Shown piece after piece: positions 31,195-41,600 of a stretch of 42,663 bases of DNA (position 1 is its first letter; every line of letters begins with the position of its first letter). The DNA lies in contig JBBHKE010001688.1 in assembly GCA_037447655.1 (NCBI GenBank), forward strand, positions 1-42,663. Reading direction: 5' to 3'. Under the pieces are notes generated by a model. The model was not told the DNA's origin. It ran no database searches and was given only the letters and a program-made list of their open reading frames with translations. Both the position numbers and the translations under genes were made by a program. The stretch comes from Zygnema cylindricum. Lineage: Eukaryota; Streptophyta; Zygnematophyceae; Zygnematales; Zygnemataceae.

Positions 31195-32754
31195 TTATAT
31201 GAGTTTTCTTTTCAAAATTAAATAAACGGTGATATTCTTTCTTTTCTCCTCATAAAACTTTAAGTGAATACTCTCGTATTTTAAAAGGTCCATTAGATGA
31301 GCTGAAATAAACATTCCATCTTGCTGATCACACATTTTATTGAGCATACCATTTTCCATAAACCCAAGCAAAGATTTTGTCCCACTCATCTCTTTTCCAT
31401 CCACACAGAATCCGATTTCCCTCTTGCAATTCAAAAAACCAGCCCCATCTCCAATCTTCAACACACACCCAGATGCTAACCCTTTTACAGGCACACCTTC
31501 ATAAATGGCATCACTCCCATTAGTGATGTCAAAATCATTACCCCCCAAATTTATCGTTATATCAAGAGTCCCCACTAAGTTCCTCATAAAATCTACATCT
31601 TCCGAACTCATATTTTTATCCATGATACTCACCCAATTTTCTGAACTTTCCTCAATCTCTCCCATGGAATTCTTTCCACTATCACTTTCTATAATGATTC
31701 CCAAAGAGCATTTCTCCTCCCCTAAACTTTTCATTAAATATTTCTTTTCTCCCCTATCCTTTAAAACCCCCTCTAGTTTTACTTCTCCCCTTTCCTCCAA
31801 ATCCGTTGAAGTTTCCCTTTCCAACCAGTTTTCTGTTTCCCAAATACTTATAGAATTATCCTCATTATTTTTATTTTTCCCTTTATCATTTATGTATCCT
31901 AGATCTGACTTTCTCATTTCTAAGTCATACTTTCTACACTTCTTGACTTCCTCATCATTTCTAACTCCCTCAAGTACCTCCCTTCCCTTTACTTCCCTTA
32001 TACCTCCAAAATCACATCGTTGCTTTCGTGTAATTTCTGTGTACTTCTCTCTCTTCTCCATTCTACCGATGTGAAGAAGCTCCAAAATTTCTTCATCCTC
32101 TTTCTCCTCTTCCCCTTCTTCCTCCTCTTTCACATTCCAACTTCTAAGTTCTTTCAAACAAGGACACTCCTCCATATAGTGACCCGGTTCTCTACAAAAG
32201 AAACAAACACCCTTTTTCAAAGCTCCCCTTTCTTTTCCTCTCCCTCTCTTTCCACCAAAGTTGCGATAAGGTTTACCTTCGTCTTTCTTCCTCTCATCAC
32301 GCTTCCGCTCGTCACCGCCAATCCTCTCATCACGCTTCCGCCTATCACCACCAGCTGTAAATGCATTCACTCTGTCACTTCCCCTACGAAACTCCAAAGT
32401 GCTTTCCCTCACAAGAATTATCCCCATGGTAATGCTCCAAGTCCATGAGGAGCCATCCATTGCCTGCATACGACAAATGATGTTTTCGTACTCATCTGGG
32501 AGTTTCATGAGTAGTGTATTAATCTTCCTCTCCTCAGATTCTACATATCCCGCACTAGCAAGCTCAACATATAACGCAACAATATCATTGCAAAATTCTA
32601 TCATGCTACCGCCTTTATAAACATAGGCATCTAGTTCTTGTTTCACTAATTGTTGCCTTTGAATAGTCTCGCTCTTATAAATCTGACTTAGTGCTTCCCA
32701 TATCTTTAAAGACTTCGTTAAGTTTGTAAGAGTGATAGCTATAGACTTAGACAC
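31195..32754 (-). CDS. Gag with RNase H remnant, non-autonomous Copia element C
   Basis: 519 open codons ending in TAA. Residues about 1-145 are a UBN2-type Gag core (IWEALSQIYKSETIQRQQLV, LMKLPDEYENIICRMQAM). A very basic Arg/Lys/Asp repeat region follows, then a CCHC zinc knuckle (CFFCREPGHYMEEC). A long Glu/Lys-rich stretch without known domains comes next. The C-terminal part is a stitched remnant of pol: SLGEEKCSLGIIIESDSG matches the RT end (LGEAKYILGIQ in family A), and MSSEDVDFMRN, GSDAIYEG, GCVLKIGD and CDQQDGMF match RNase H, with the catalytic Glu segment lost. Protease, integrase and the RT core are deleted. The same frame continues upstream to 33165 across two stops. Unusually open for such a deleted element. 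Confidence 0.75.
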   Translation of the reverse strand: MSKSIAITLTNLTKSLKIWEALSQIYKSETIQRQQLVKQELDAYVYKGGSMIEFCNDIVALYVELASAGYVESEERKINTLLMKLPDEYENIICRMQAMDGSSWTWSITMGIILVRESTLEFRRGSDRVNAFTAGGDRRKRDERIGGDERKRDERKKDEGKPYRNFGGKRGRGKERGALKKGVCFFCREPGHYMEECPCLKELRSWNVKEEEEGEEEKEDEEILELLHIGRMEKREKYTEITRKQRCDFGGIREVKGREVLEGVRNDEEVKKCRKYDLEMRKSDLGYINDKGKNKNNEDNSISIWETENWLERETSTDLEERGEVKLEGVLKDRGEKKYLMKSLGEEKCSLGIIIESDSGKNSMGEIEESSENWVSIMDKNMSSEDVDFMRNLVGTLDITINLGGNDFDITNGSDAIYEGVPVKGLASGCVLKIGDGAGFLNCKREIGFCVDGKEMSGTKSLLGFMENGMLNKMCDQQDGMFISAHLMDLLKYESIHLKFYEEKRKNITVYLILKRKLI

Positions 32755-33165
32755 GTTTCTAAGTATGAGATGCTTTGCTATAGTGTTTTTGTATTCCTAT
32801 ATTTTTCTATCATTTTCTTTAATTTTAATCCCAACAAGTGGAACCATAGTCGAGAGCTTAGCTACCCTCACCATCGGTGTTCCTTTTCCCTTCTCCCATT
32901 TTTCCCCATCCATGGAAATGATTTTCCCTTCACCTTCCTTTGCATCTGAACTCCGGTTGATTTTCTCGGCAGCCCCAGATGATTCTCCATAGTGAATTCC
33001 TCCAAAGCCCAGTGGAGGACACCTCACTTGTCCCGAAAAAAATCCTCATAAGTGCTTCTCGAAAAGCAATCCCTCCATTGTAAACTCCCAATAAGTGAAG
33101 TGTGTTCCATTAAACATAGGCACTCTAGATGGTGGGCCCATAACATGAAATTCTATGGGCACCAT
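32755..33165 (-). pseudogene. gag: N-terminal part of element C Gag, two stops
   Basis: Same frame as 31195-32754. It starts at an ATG in the LTR (33165; MVPIEFHV) or in the primer site (33141). It reads MGPPSRVPMFNGTHFTYW, close to the family-A Gag start. TGA at 33046-33048 replaces an expected Trp, and TAG at 32797-32799 closes KENDRKI. An internal start at 32754 would give a Gag lacking its first roughly 135 residues. Confidence 0.75.
33131..33144 (-). other. Primer binding site of element C
   Basis: Minus strand GTTATGGGCCCACC, one base after the LTR end, identical to the family-A site and to the complement of the initiator-Met anticodon arm. Confidence 0.8.
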
Positions 33166-33969
33166 TGCCCACAGAATTCGCAGATCCAAAAGAAGCTAAT
33201 CTAGATAGTGTCGACTCCAAGTTGATATAAACCCAAATGAATGACCCCTTGACAATTAGAACCCCAATACACTTTCACCCCTGTGAAGAGAAGACCTTAT
33301 GTGTGCTCAGTTCCACCACAAAATGCAACGCTTAAATATGTGTTTTGGACAATATTCCCCACTTTGACTTTCCCACTGAATAAGTGCCACCCTGGCACGC
33401 AAAGACTCTGACCGACTACACCGCTGTGTAGCTTGGACTCCCCTGACTTCGCAGCAAAAAGAATCACTGAATTTGCTCACTCGAGCATTAAGTTATGGCT
33501 GGTCAAAGATGACCTTTATAGTTACAAGCTCTCTTAGAGAGAGGTACCTAAATATCACTAAGTCTTGGTCTGCTTACTCACGACTACCTACTACTAAACC
33601 CTAGTCCAATAGGAACACTTTATAGTACAAGAAGGTACAATGGGCGATGTACTTATTTTACGGATATTGTACGACATAGTGTGCAAGGTGACACCTGTCA
33701 AATCGGGAGCCATGGTTCCTCCTCCCATCTTCTCTGGTATCAAATAACGTGGCGCCACGTGGCACCGCGTGATGCTAACTCCGAATGCCGCCAAAAGCTC
33801 ACTTTGCGTGGCGGCTAAAATGTCGGCCGTCAGATCAAAACATATTTTACACGGTTCAGATTCGAGTACATGCATGAATTGTTCCTCTTCGTTAGTCTGG
33901 TGTTAACTAGCCTCTGTGTCAAGGTTTATATACCTTTGAAACCCGATACGTCTATCTTTTCGTTAACGC

Positions 33970-34026
33970 CTTATTGGTTAAGGCTTACCTCTACAAATAT
34001 ATCTATAGACCTTGGTTCAAATCTGG
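33970..34026 (+). other. tRNA-like module 1 in element C 5' LTR
   Basis: TTATTGGTTAAGGC is D-arm-like. CTTGGTTCAAATCTGG carries the B box GTTCAAATC at 34015-34023. Antisense to the LTR. Confidence 0.45.
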
Positions 34027-34147
34027 TCTAGAGCAGTTTTCGGTTATTTGTTAGTGTGTTAGAATTCTCTACTTCTACACTTATAAATACCTATTGTACC
34101 CTACACATGCCATCGTTGACTGTAAGCCATAGGCTAAAACTAATAGC

Positions 34148-34182
34148 TATTATAGGATGGTAGGTACTAGGATCAAATCCCG
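34148..34182 (+). other. tRNA-like module 2 in element C 5' LTR
   Basis: TATTATAGGATGG followed by the B box GATCAAATC (34171-34179). Same arrangement as 30889-30925. Confidence 0.45.
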
Positions 34183-34381
34183 ATTCCGGCATATCCATTT
34201 TTGTACAAACTACGATTAGCCTATCCTCTTTAGACAGCCATGGCTCTAGCTCTCTCTCTGGTCTTCATTGACTGCAACAAGTATGGGGACTGGAGAGATT
34301 TGAGCGAGAAGCAGGCTGCCTTTGCTGACTTACTCTATTTATTTTTCCAATACAGACCTAGAAAATACATAAATTTCAACA

Positions 34382-34463
34382 GTTATTAATTATATTTTAT
34401 GTTCACGGGTCAAAATATGGGGGAACCGAATAAGGGTTATTAACGCTAATAGCCATTCAAGTT
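34382..34463. repeat. MITE-like right half interrupted by element C
   Basis: TTTATGTTCACGGGTCAAAA...GTTATTAACGCTAATAGCCATTCA aligns with the right end of the MITE-like element at 41601-41820 (TTTATGTTGAGGGGCCAAAA...GTTATTAACACTAATAACGATTCACGG). Its left half is probably about 29690-29723, on the other side of element C. Confidence 0.5.
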
Positions 34464-35024
34464 GTAGTTTTAAACGTAGCAACGACAATTTGTTCCACAA
34501 CCGACAGATGTTTGCTACGTCATTGTGGTCCATAAATTGTACCATGTATTTTTTAGCCGTCATATTCAGTTAATCTAGGGGTTTGCACTACGCGTCACGC
34601 TCTTTAACATTCTGGATTAAGGGGATGCAATTTCTAGTGTTCGATGTTTCTGGATGCCCGTAGATAGCGCCACGTATCTATCGTTAACGGTCGGAATGTA
34701 AGCGCTCCCATTTTGATGACGTCTATGGACCTCCTGATTGTACCGTCAGTGAGACTCGTTAGTGATGTGGACGTACTTCTTAATCCCGATCAACCGCTAC
34801 CGCCGATCTTTCGGGATTTAAGTTAGAATAGCCACGTGTTTATCTGATGTGATGAGGTACACAAGAATCCTTGTGGTGATGTCCGTTGAAACGTTTTGTG
34901 CAGTATTGTACTGTAGTACATGTACTTATTTGCAATTATAAATCTCGTACATATTGAAACGTAGACAGTTAGACCTGAAAATTTGACCAGCCTCACAACC
35001 TTCACTTCCCATAATATGCGACTG
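34464..35024. other. Unassigned sequence
   Basis: No gene or repeat recognised. It contains GTAC- and CCACGT-bearing stretches that resemble LTR motifs but cannot be aligned with an LTR. Confidence 0.4.
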
Positions 35025-35516
35025 ATAGCCTATTCCCACCGGAGCATTTGTAACATTTTGCCCATTCCAATGATTCTCCCAGAACTCATCGGAAAATGGG
35101 TCTTGTTAACTCCAAAATTTTGGCACGGAACTCCAATTGAAGGTGTCCTGTGACACGTCACACGCTTCGACGTCATCAAACATAGGCGCGAAATCAAACC
35201 TGCTATTTTTCAAACTTTTTAAGGACGAATGACGACGATGGTGGTTCGAGGTTGGACAATTTTTTCGCGCGAAAACAACTAAATAGCCGTTCGGATGTTG
35301 TTTTTGCTATGCAGCTTTTCGGGTTACCGTTGGCCTGTTTCACAGAAAGACGCAACTTTAACCCGACTTCAATATCCCCAAATATTTTGAGGAAGTTCGT
35401 TTGTACGGTTTTCCGGGAACTTCCGAAAACAAAAAAGTCGGTGCTCGGAAAGCCGTACATTATTCGAACGCCCGTCTGTTGCGGACGTGAATTTTTTTCC
35501 GGTGGGAATAGGCTAT
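35025..35516. mobile_element. MITE-like element with perfect 19-bp terminal inverted repeats
   Basis: ATAGCCTATTCCCACCGGA at 35025-35043 is the exact reverse complement of 35498-35516. The 492-bp length and lack of a plausible transposase suit a non-autonomous DNA transposon. No target duplication is visible next to the repeats. Frames of up to 88 codons inside (35252-35518) look incidental. Confidence 0.55.
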
Positions 35517-35589
35517 GAATCTAAATGTGCGTTCAGAAAACTACAACATTCTACCACTCAGAACTATTAGACTACACATTAATAAACAT

Positions 35590-36125
35590 CCGAAAACGAA
35601 CTTACCAGCAGACCGTACTGAAACGAGATCGCACAGAACGTTATAGTACAGCAACCTAACGTACAGCATTATACCGTACATAAACCCTTACCGTGTGTAC
35701 ATGGTACCGTACAGAAACGTTACCGTATAAAAGATTGACCATACAAAACGTTCCAGTACAGAAACTTTAGGGTACTAAAACGTGTTCTTACTGAAACGTG
35801 ACGGTTCAGTTCAGCACTGAATTGTTACCGTACGATATGTTTACCTTACATTTTTGTGACGGTACAATTGCATGAACGTACCTAAATGTGACGGTACAGA
35901 AAGTTTACCGTACAGAGAGATGAGCCGTACAAAAGCGTGACCGTCCCGACCGTCTGAAACTTGTTTTACAGTGACGTAACTGCACAGAAACGTAACCGTA
36001 CTAGAACTTGGTCGTACGGTAATGTGACCATAGACTAGCATGGATTGCGTGAACCGTAGATTGCGTGACCGTACATTTATGTCAACCAGAACAGGACACA
36101 GTATCGTGATGGTACAGTATTAACT
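35590..36125. repeat. Degenerate GTAC minisatellite upstream of the rhodanese gene
   Basis: Many variants of a roughly 16-18 base unit near GACCGTACAGAAACGT (for example 35701-35730, 35897-35925, 35970-36010). It resembles neither the GTACAG satellite nor an LTR in phase. It ends about 340 bases before the first proposed start codon, so it may lie in the promoter region. Confidence 0.7.
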
Positions 36126-36468
36126 GGACGGAGCAGCTGATGTAACTGTACCCTTAAACCGTTAAATCGCCAAACTGTTAAGAGTCTGGACTAAACTAAA
36201 CGAAATTCCAATTTTAATTTCAGACCGCTTAACTGCCAGTTTCTAACAGCTAGGAATGACATACGAATTGTTTTTTCAAAACCGTTAAACTCTCAGCTGT
36301 TATCATATAGGAATGGTTGAACTAAACCTTTGAAACTCCACTGTTAACAGTTTGGACTTGAAATTATACCAAGGTCGGACTGCCAGGATCACTCCTCGAA
36401 ATTGTCGCTGGATAGCTGTTACTTTCCTAACTCCCTACAATAGCTCAACCTCTTTCGGTTTTCTGTCC
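36126..36468. other. Upstream region of the rhodanese gene
   Basis: Loose repeats of AACTGTTAA/AAACCGTTAAA (36157-36360). An upstream in-frame ATG at 36352 would add 39 residues to the product. No clear TATA box. Confidence 0.4.
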
Positions 36469-39400
36469 ATGACTCTGTGTGCGATGGCTACCATGACTAC
36501 CACTCGCAACTCTTTTACTTCTTATCTTCTTTATTCTCCACACTCTCCATCCACAGTAGTTTCAAGGCATAAGCGAATGGTCAATTCATCTTCTTTTTGC
36601 AAGGCCGTGTTATCGCCTTCGGCAAGAAGTGTCTCACAAAAGTCGCCATTTTTCCATTCTGTAGACAATTTTCGGAAGGTCTGTAGAATTTGTACGGATA
36701 ATCTTGGTAGTTCAGGTCTCTGTTTTGTCGTTACTAATAACAGAGAGGGAATGGAAAAAGGAACTTCATCGGTTGAGAAGCTTGTGAACGTCGAAAGTAT
36801 TCTCAAGGATGTGAGTAATCTACGAAGGCAGGGAAAATGTGCTCCTGAAGTAGAAAGAAGAAATATTTCCAATTTGTAATTGAACAATTGTGTTAGAATG
36901 GTGAAAATTTTCTTTCCTGTTTGTTTTTTTTTTTGTTTCCGGCTATGTAAGTGACACAGGAGGCAAGGGAAGTTAAGTTGAAGAATATATCGCATGAATT
37001 TCTGTAAAGTTTATTTTTTTGAACTAAAAGCTGTATGTACACAGCTGGTCTGGTATTATTAGCTCATATACATCTTTCAATTGCTACATTTCTTTTTTTT
37101 TGTATCATTCTAATTTATTTGCTATCTCGCTGAAGGTACCTTGACATAATTAATGTGAACCACAGTATTGAGCTAATTGTTAAGTGTTTGTCAAAATAGT
37201 TATCTTTGGAGTGGTTCTAATGAGATTGTAAGGTTCCAACTCTTATCAAGCGAGTGCAATTTCCATTGTAAATTTATTTACAGTCAAACCTAATTCACGT
37301 AAAGCTTCAATTTCTCTTGTCAACTTTGTTACAAAAACCCTATAACTTTTTTCCTTTTGTATAGTTACCCAGGCTTGTTTGAGAATAAGGCGACAACAAA
37401 AAAAATGGAACATAAAGGCCATAAGGCGTTATTTTCAAGTTCGCAGGTGCATGAATAAAGAGTGTTGATCCTCTCGGTTTTCGTTTTTACGTTCATGCCA
37501 CGGTTCACTAAAAGTAGGACTTATAGAAAACTTAGAGGAATTCCATCTAACACTTGTATTATGTTCTTTCCTTTCTTCGACTGTAAAGTTCTAATTTTTA
37601 TGCATGTCGTGTGTATGAAAATTAATGTCATTGCCAATGCTATAGAAAGTTACGAGTAATTACGGCTTTTGACGCATTTTCATGTGTTTCCTTCTATTTC
37701 AGTATGAAGTACATACTGCTGTATTTTGTGAAGTTTTCATCTATGTTGTTCTGTTCTGCTCTTTAGATTTTACTGTTTACAACCATCAATCAGGAATTCA
37801 TCACAATTCTTCTCCTACTATCTGTCAGGTCCGTGAGGAAGGTAATGATTTTGTCTTTGTGGATGACGGTGCTGACGGGGATTCATTTCCTGACCTCCTT
37901 GAGCGGAAATCAAGTCTAGATTCAAAGCCCACAAGTGAGCTTTCCCCTCTAAACCTCATGTTGTCCAGTTGGTTTTTGTGTAGGAAATGAGCTTTAACTT
38001 GGTTGTATGTAGTCATGCAGTCTCTCTTTCATTTGTAACATTCAGGTTGCTTCTTAAATCATCATGTGAGGTTAGTTATCTCTATTTTTTCTCTGGGTAT
38101 TCATAACATGTCTTGCTTCTTATTTTTATTTTTGCATTTTTTTCTTCCCCAATGTCACAGACTCTATCCAAGTGTTGCCTTCAGCATCAGATATGAGCAA
38201 AGTTCTCTCAGCCTATCATGAAGCTCCTCCTTGTGAGTCTCTTTCCTGATTGACAGCAATCATTACACATGTAGCATCAACTAAATTTTAGCGGTAAGCT
38301 AGTGGAGTTGACTTACTGGTATGTGTTTTGAAGAGTATCTAGTTCGATGTTCTTGTTTTCATGATAGTTTATGAATGATGTTGATAATATCACCGGGACT
38401 CCTTCCGTTTTTGTGATTTATTTATTTCGTACTTCTTGTAAGGTGTTTCTAGATCCAGGGATTTGAAAATCAATTCCCTTTTTTTTCCCTCCTTTTAATT
38501 GTTAATATTGTTTGGTTTCACTTAGTTTATTTTTTCCTTTATTTACCTGCCACTCTATTGTGTCAATGCTGGGCAAATAGTCGAAGGGAGTGGTGAGACT
38601 TATTGTGACATGACAGACCCTATGAAAATCCTCGTAGAAGTCTGCAGACAGTTTATTATAATACATATGCTTGTTTTGTGGTGTTCTAAACATAGGGAAT
38701 GTATTCTGTGAAGGTCCCCATTTCATACCATAGTGTTAATGTAAGAAAAGTTACATTATGGGGTGACCAGATATAGCATTTCAACGCGCATCATCTTAAA
38801 TTTTATGGGTAAGTCGTGTTAGACTTCAAAATGTGTCCTTGTAAATTTAGTGTTGTTCAGACAAATTAATGAATGGTGTATCTCGTTGGTTGGATCCTCA
38901 CATTTTGTGACGTAGGAGCAGCTCTGAAAGAGATGACTGTGGAGGAATTGCAAGTTGCATTGCGGTCTCCAGATCCTCCAATTTTGGTGGATGTTCGAAC
39001 AAAAGAAGAGTATTCTGAAATGTAAGTGATGGATTTTTTGGTTTTTTAGGCATTTGAAGCTGTTAATGATACGGTGACTGGTACTTATGGGGAGGTAGAA
39101 TGTCAGTTGTCGTTTCTGGTTATTTCCCGTGAGTGAACTCTGTTATGATGTAATCAGAAATGACGAGTGAATACATTGTTCTTTTCGGAGGAGATATGGA
39201 TGGTTGGTGGCTCAATATGTGGGAAGTAGACACAAAAGGTTCCTTGGTTAACATGGAATGTTGCCTGGAGCTCTCTTTTTCTCTCCATCCACTCACCTAA
39301 ATTTTGTCCCCTTTTCCTTTCTCTCGCCCTCTCCCTTATCACATCATGGTAGCGGTAGCGGCTTTGTTCATGAGGTCCAGGTCCTCCTTTCATTTTGGCA

Positions 39401-40170
39401 ATTTTGTAAGGATATTTTACAAGGATAATGGTGGTCTGGGCTCCAGGCGGGTCTCTGAAGCCATCAATGTACCTCTGCCTGAAGTTGTAAAAAGTGTCAT
39501 GGACGGCTCTCTTAAGTTGGATGGAAGGAAAGTTGCTATTATTTGCCGATCAGGTGAGTATTTTTCTGCTGTAACAGCTTCAGGCATTTGTTTTGTCTTT
39601 TTGTCAACTATATAACTTTCAGGCATTAACAATTTATGAACAGTTAACAAGCGGATCTGCTTCATTCCACTCAGATGCCTAGTTTTTCTCGCTTAATTCA
39701 ATGTTGTTTATAAAATGGAACTGAAAAGCAATTGTTAAAGAACTTGTAGCTAAATTTTGCCATCAGGCTCTGTGTGCTTATTTTGAAGGCCCTTTGATTC
39801 AAAAAACTTTGAAGCAATACTATTTTACACCTTGGTGTGAATGCTACATTGTTTATTGTTATTGGATTGATCGGGTTCATACGATGGATTGGAAACTAGT
39901 GTGCCACAACTCTCCAGTTTCGCAAAAAAGGTTTAGTAAAAAAATCAAATGTGCGAAAACAATTGGAAACGAATAAGTATTGTTTAGTGTAGTTTTAAAA
40001 AGTCAAACTGGTGTGGTAAAACCATTGGAATGGTCAAATTGTTCGCAGGGAGGAGAAGTGCCCAGGCAGCAACAGAACTGAACATTGCTTTCAACTTTTC
40101 CGAACTCTATAATGTGGTTGGAGGAACTTTAGCTTGGGCGAACAAGTTTCCAGTAGAATCAGATAAGTAA
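36469..40170 (+). CDS. Single-domain rhodanese (sulfurtransferase) gene, six exons
   Basis: Exons 36469-36810, 37829-37934, 38161-38232, 38922-39021, 39447-39553 and 40049-40170 join in phase (849 bases, 282 residues, TAA end). All five introns are GT...AG with GTGAGT, GTGAGC or GTAAGT donors. Residues 1 to about 60 are rich in Ser/Thr and basic, with few acids, like a plastid or mitochondrial leader. A non-conserved linker follows. The rhodanese domain starts near MTVEELQVAL, with PPILVDVRTKEEY, EAINVPLPEV, the active-site loop CRSGRR with catalytic Cys, and GGTLAWANKFP. Such proteins transfer sulfane sulfur; the substrate is unknown here. The start is uncertain (Met at 36352, 36469, 36484 or 36493). 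A strong donor at 40167 (GTAAGT) and an acceptor at 40762 would allow an alternative last exon ending in TGA at 40841. Confidence 0.85.
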
Positions 40171-41600
40171 GTAAGTGGGCTGAGCTTTTGGATTGAGGAA
40201 GTACCGGATCTTTTTTTAATTTCCCTCCAGTTGTCCTTATTGTAGTACCTGTTTGTTTTTAATAAAGTTTATTATTTTTATTGTAGTACAACCTTAATGA
40301 TGCAGACAGATACCGAGTAGAAAGCCAGTGATTAGTAAAATATTTTTTTCTAGCATGTAGTGGGACAGGGTAAGAGAAAATTGTTCAAGATCGTGGTTGG
40401 AGAATAGGTCATCACATATGTTAGAGATTCGCTTCCTTATAATTAAGAAAGGATTTCTTGTACAAATTTTCCTACTTGTTGAAAAGGGAGTTGGAGGCAT
40501 AACCCGTAATTCTTGTTAGCGTTAATAACATTGTTCAGTGCTGAATTATTTTGCCCTTTGACCACATAGGAGTATTGAAATACTAATTGTTTTTTTTTCT
40601 TAACACTAATTCTTTACACAGGTTTAAGACAGCCACGTCATTTGGAACTTTAATAAGAGTCAATGCATTGATATAAACTCCACGCTCATAATTTTTTTAC
40701 TCTAATAAAGAATCATCATATAATTAGTTTTTGAACCTGGGATTTTGAGTTTTGAATTACAGGTCCTTCGTGGAACCAGTAATAAACTTGAAAGCTCAGA
40801 AACTGCTTATCGTGCCATTGGTGACACCACTGCATCGATGAAAAGAGTCTAAATTTCTGAATAGCGTATGGTAATTATACTATCAACCTTTACGCTCATA
40901 TTACAGGTGAGTACGATTTCGTGAGAAGTTGAATGCACAAGTAACTAGGACAATTCAAACAAGAGTAAACCTCCAAAACTGTATTGACGAGTTAATCAAA
41001 GAGCCTTACTAAGAGCCTTATAAAGACAGCGCGACATTAACCAAATGAGTACATGAGAACCTAAGAAATGAACAGCCAAAATGAAACAGAAAACGGAACA
41101 CAGGGGAAACAAACTTGAGATGAATAAGAAAGATAACGCGAAAGGAACAAATGCACATAGAAGGGCAAACTAAAAACTTTGTTATACGGCCGGTCATCTA
41201 TACATGTATAGTCACCACTGGATATGGCTGTTCTGGTTGCCGAAATTACAATTGGTTTACAGAAAAAAACCAGAAAAGAATATACAGCAGCAGGACTGCA
41301 GCAAATACAGAATACTGGTCCCTAATATGTTTTTGATATGCTTGTTTAAGCTGTTAAAGTTGTTCAAGTGGTAATCTTTTTCTCACAAACAATAAGTATT
41401 GCTAAAAAAGGCCATTTATTTCAGAGGTATTGGAAAAGGACGGTGAACTTTGCAAAGAAAAACAGAAAAAACCGAGAAATCCTGAAGACCTGATGGACAA
41501 GAATACACAGAGACTGAAACAACTGCAAAAAACCATAATCGAAGCATTCAAAAAATCTAATATTCAAAACTTAAGAGCGATAAAAATAATGTGGAGAATT
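40171..41600. other. Downstream region, no firm gene
   Basis: Contains the possible alternative last exon of the rhodanese gene (40763-40841). An isolated 61-codon Lys/Glu-rich, coiled-coil-like frame begins just after a TTTCAG (41424-41609; EVLEKDGELCKEKQ). It has no visible partner exons and its stop lies in the MITE-like repeat, so it is not called as a gene. Confidence 0.4.

Larger units (their letters stand above)
29724..34381 (-). mobile_element. Non-autonomous Copia element C, complete with target duplication
   Basis: Minus-strand element: 5' LTR 33146-34381, primer site 33131-33144, Gag-RNase H frame to 31195, 3' LTR 29724-31123. It is flanked by perfect GTTAT duplications (29719-29723 and 34382-34386), so the boundaries are certain. 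The internal region is only about 2 kb: protease, integrase and most of RT are absent, so movement would need enzymes from a relative such as family A. LTRs are homologous to family A but longer. Confidence 0.9.
33146..34381 (-). repeat. 5' LTR of element C
   Basis: Minus strand TGTTGAAATTTATG...ATAGAATTTCA, about 1.24 kb. It holds two antisense tRNA-like modules (B boxes GATCAAATC at 34171-34179 and GTTCAAATC at 34015-34023) and a GTGGCGCCACGTGGC block near 33749. A GTACAAGAAGGTACAATGGG region lies near 33626, and an in-frame Gag ATG at 33165. Confidence 0.9.

Noticed and set aside
31505-32992. Plus-strand Ser/Phe/Leu-rich frames opposite element C
   Set aside because: They are complements of the Lys/Glu-rich Gag frame, without motifs of their own.
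39304-39615. A separate 103-codon gene
   Set aside because: Its 3' half is exon 5 of the rhodanese gene and the rest is intron sequence on either side.
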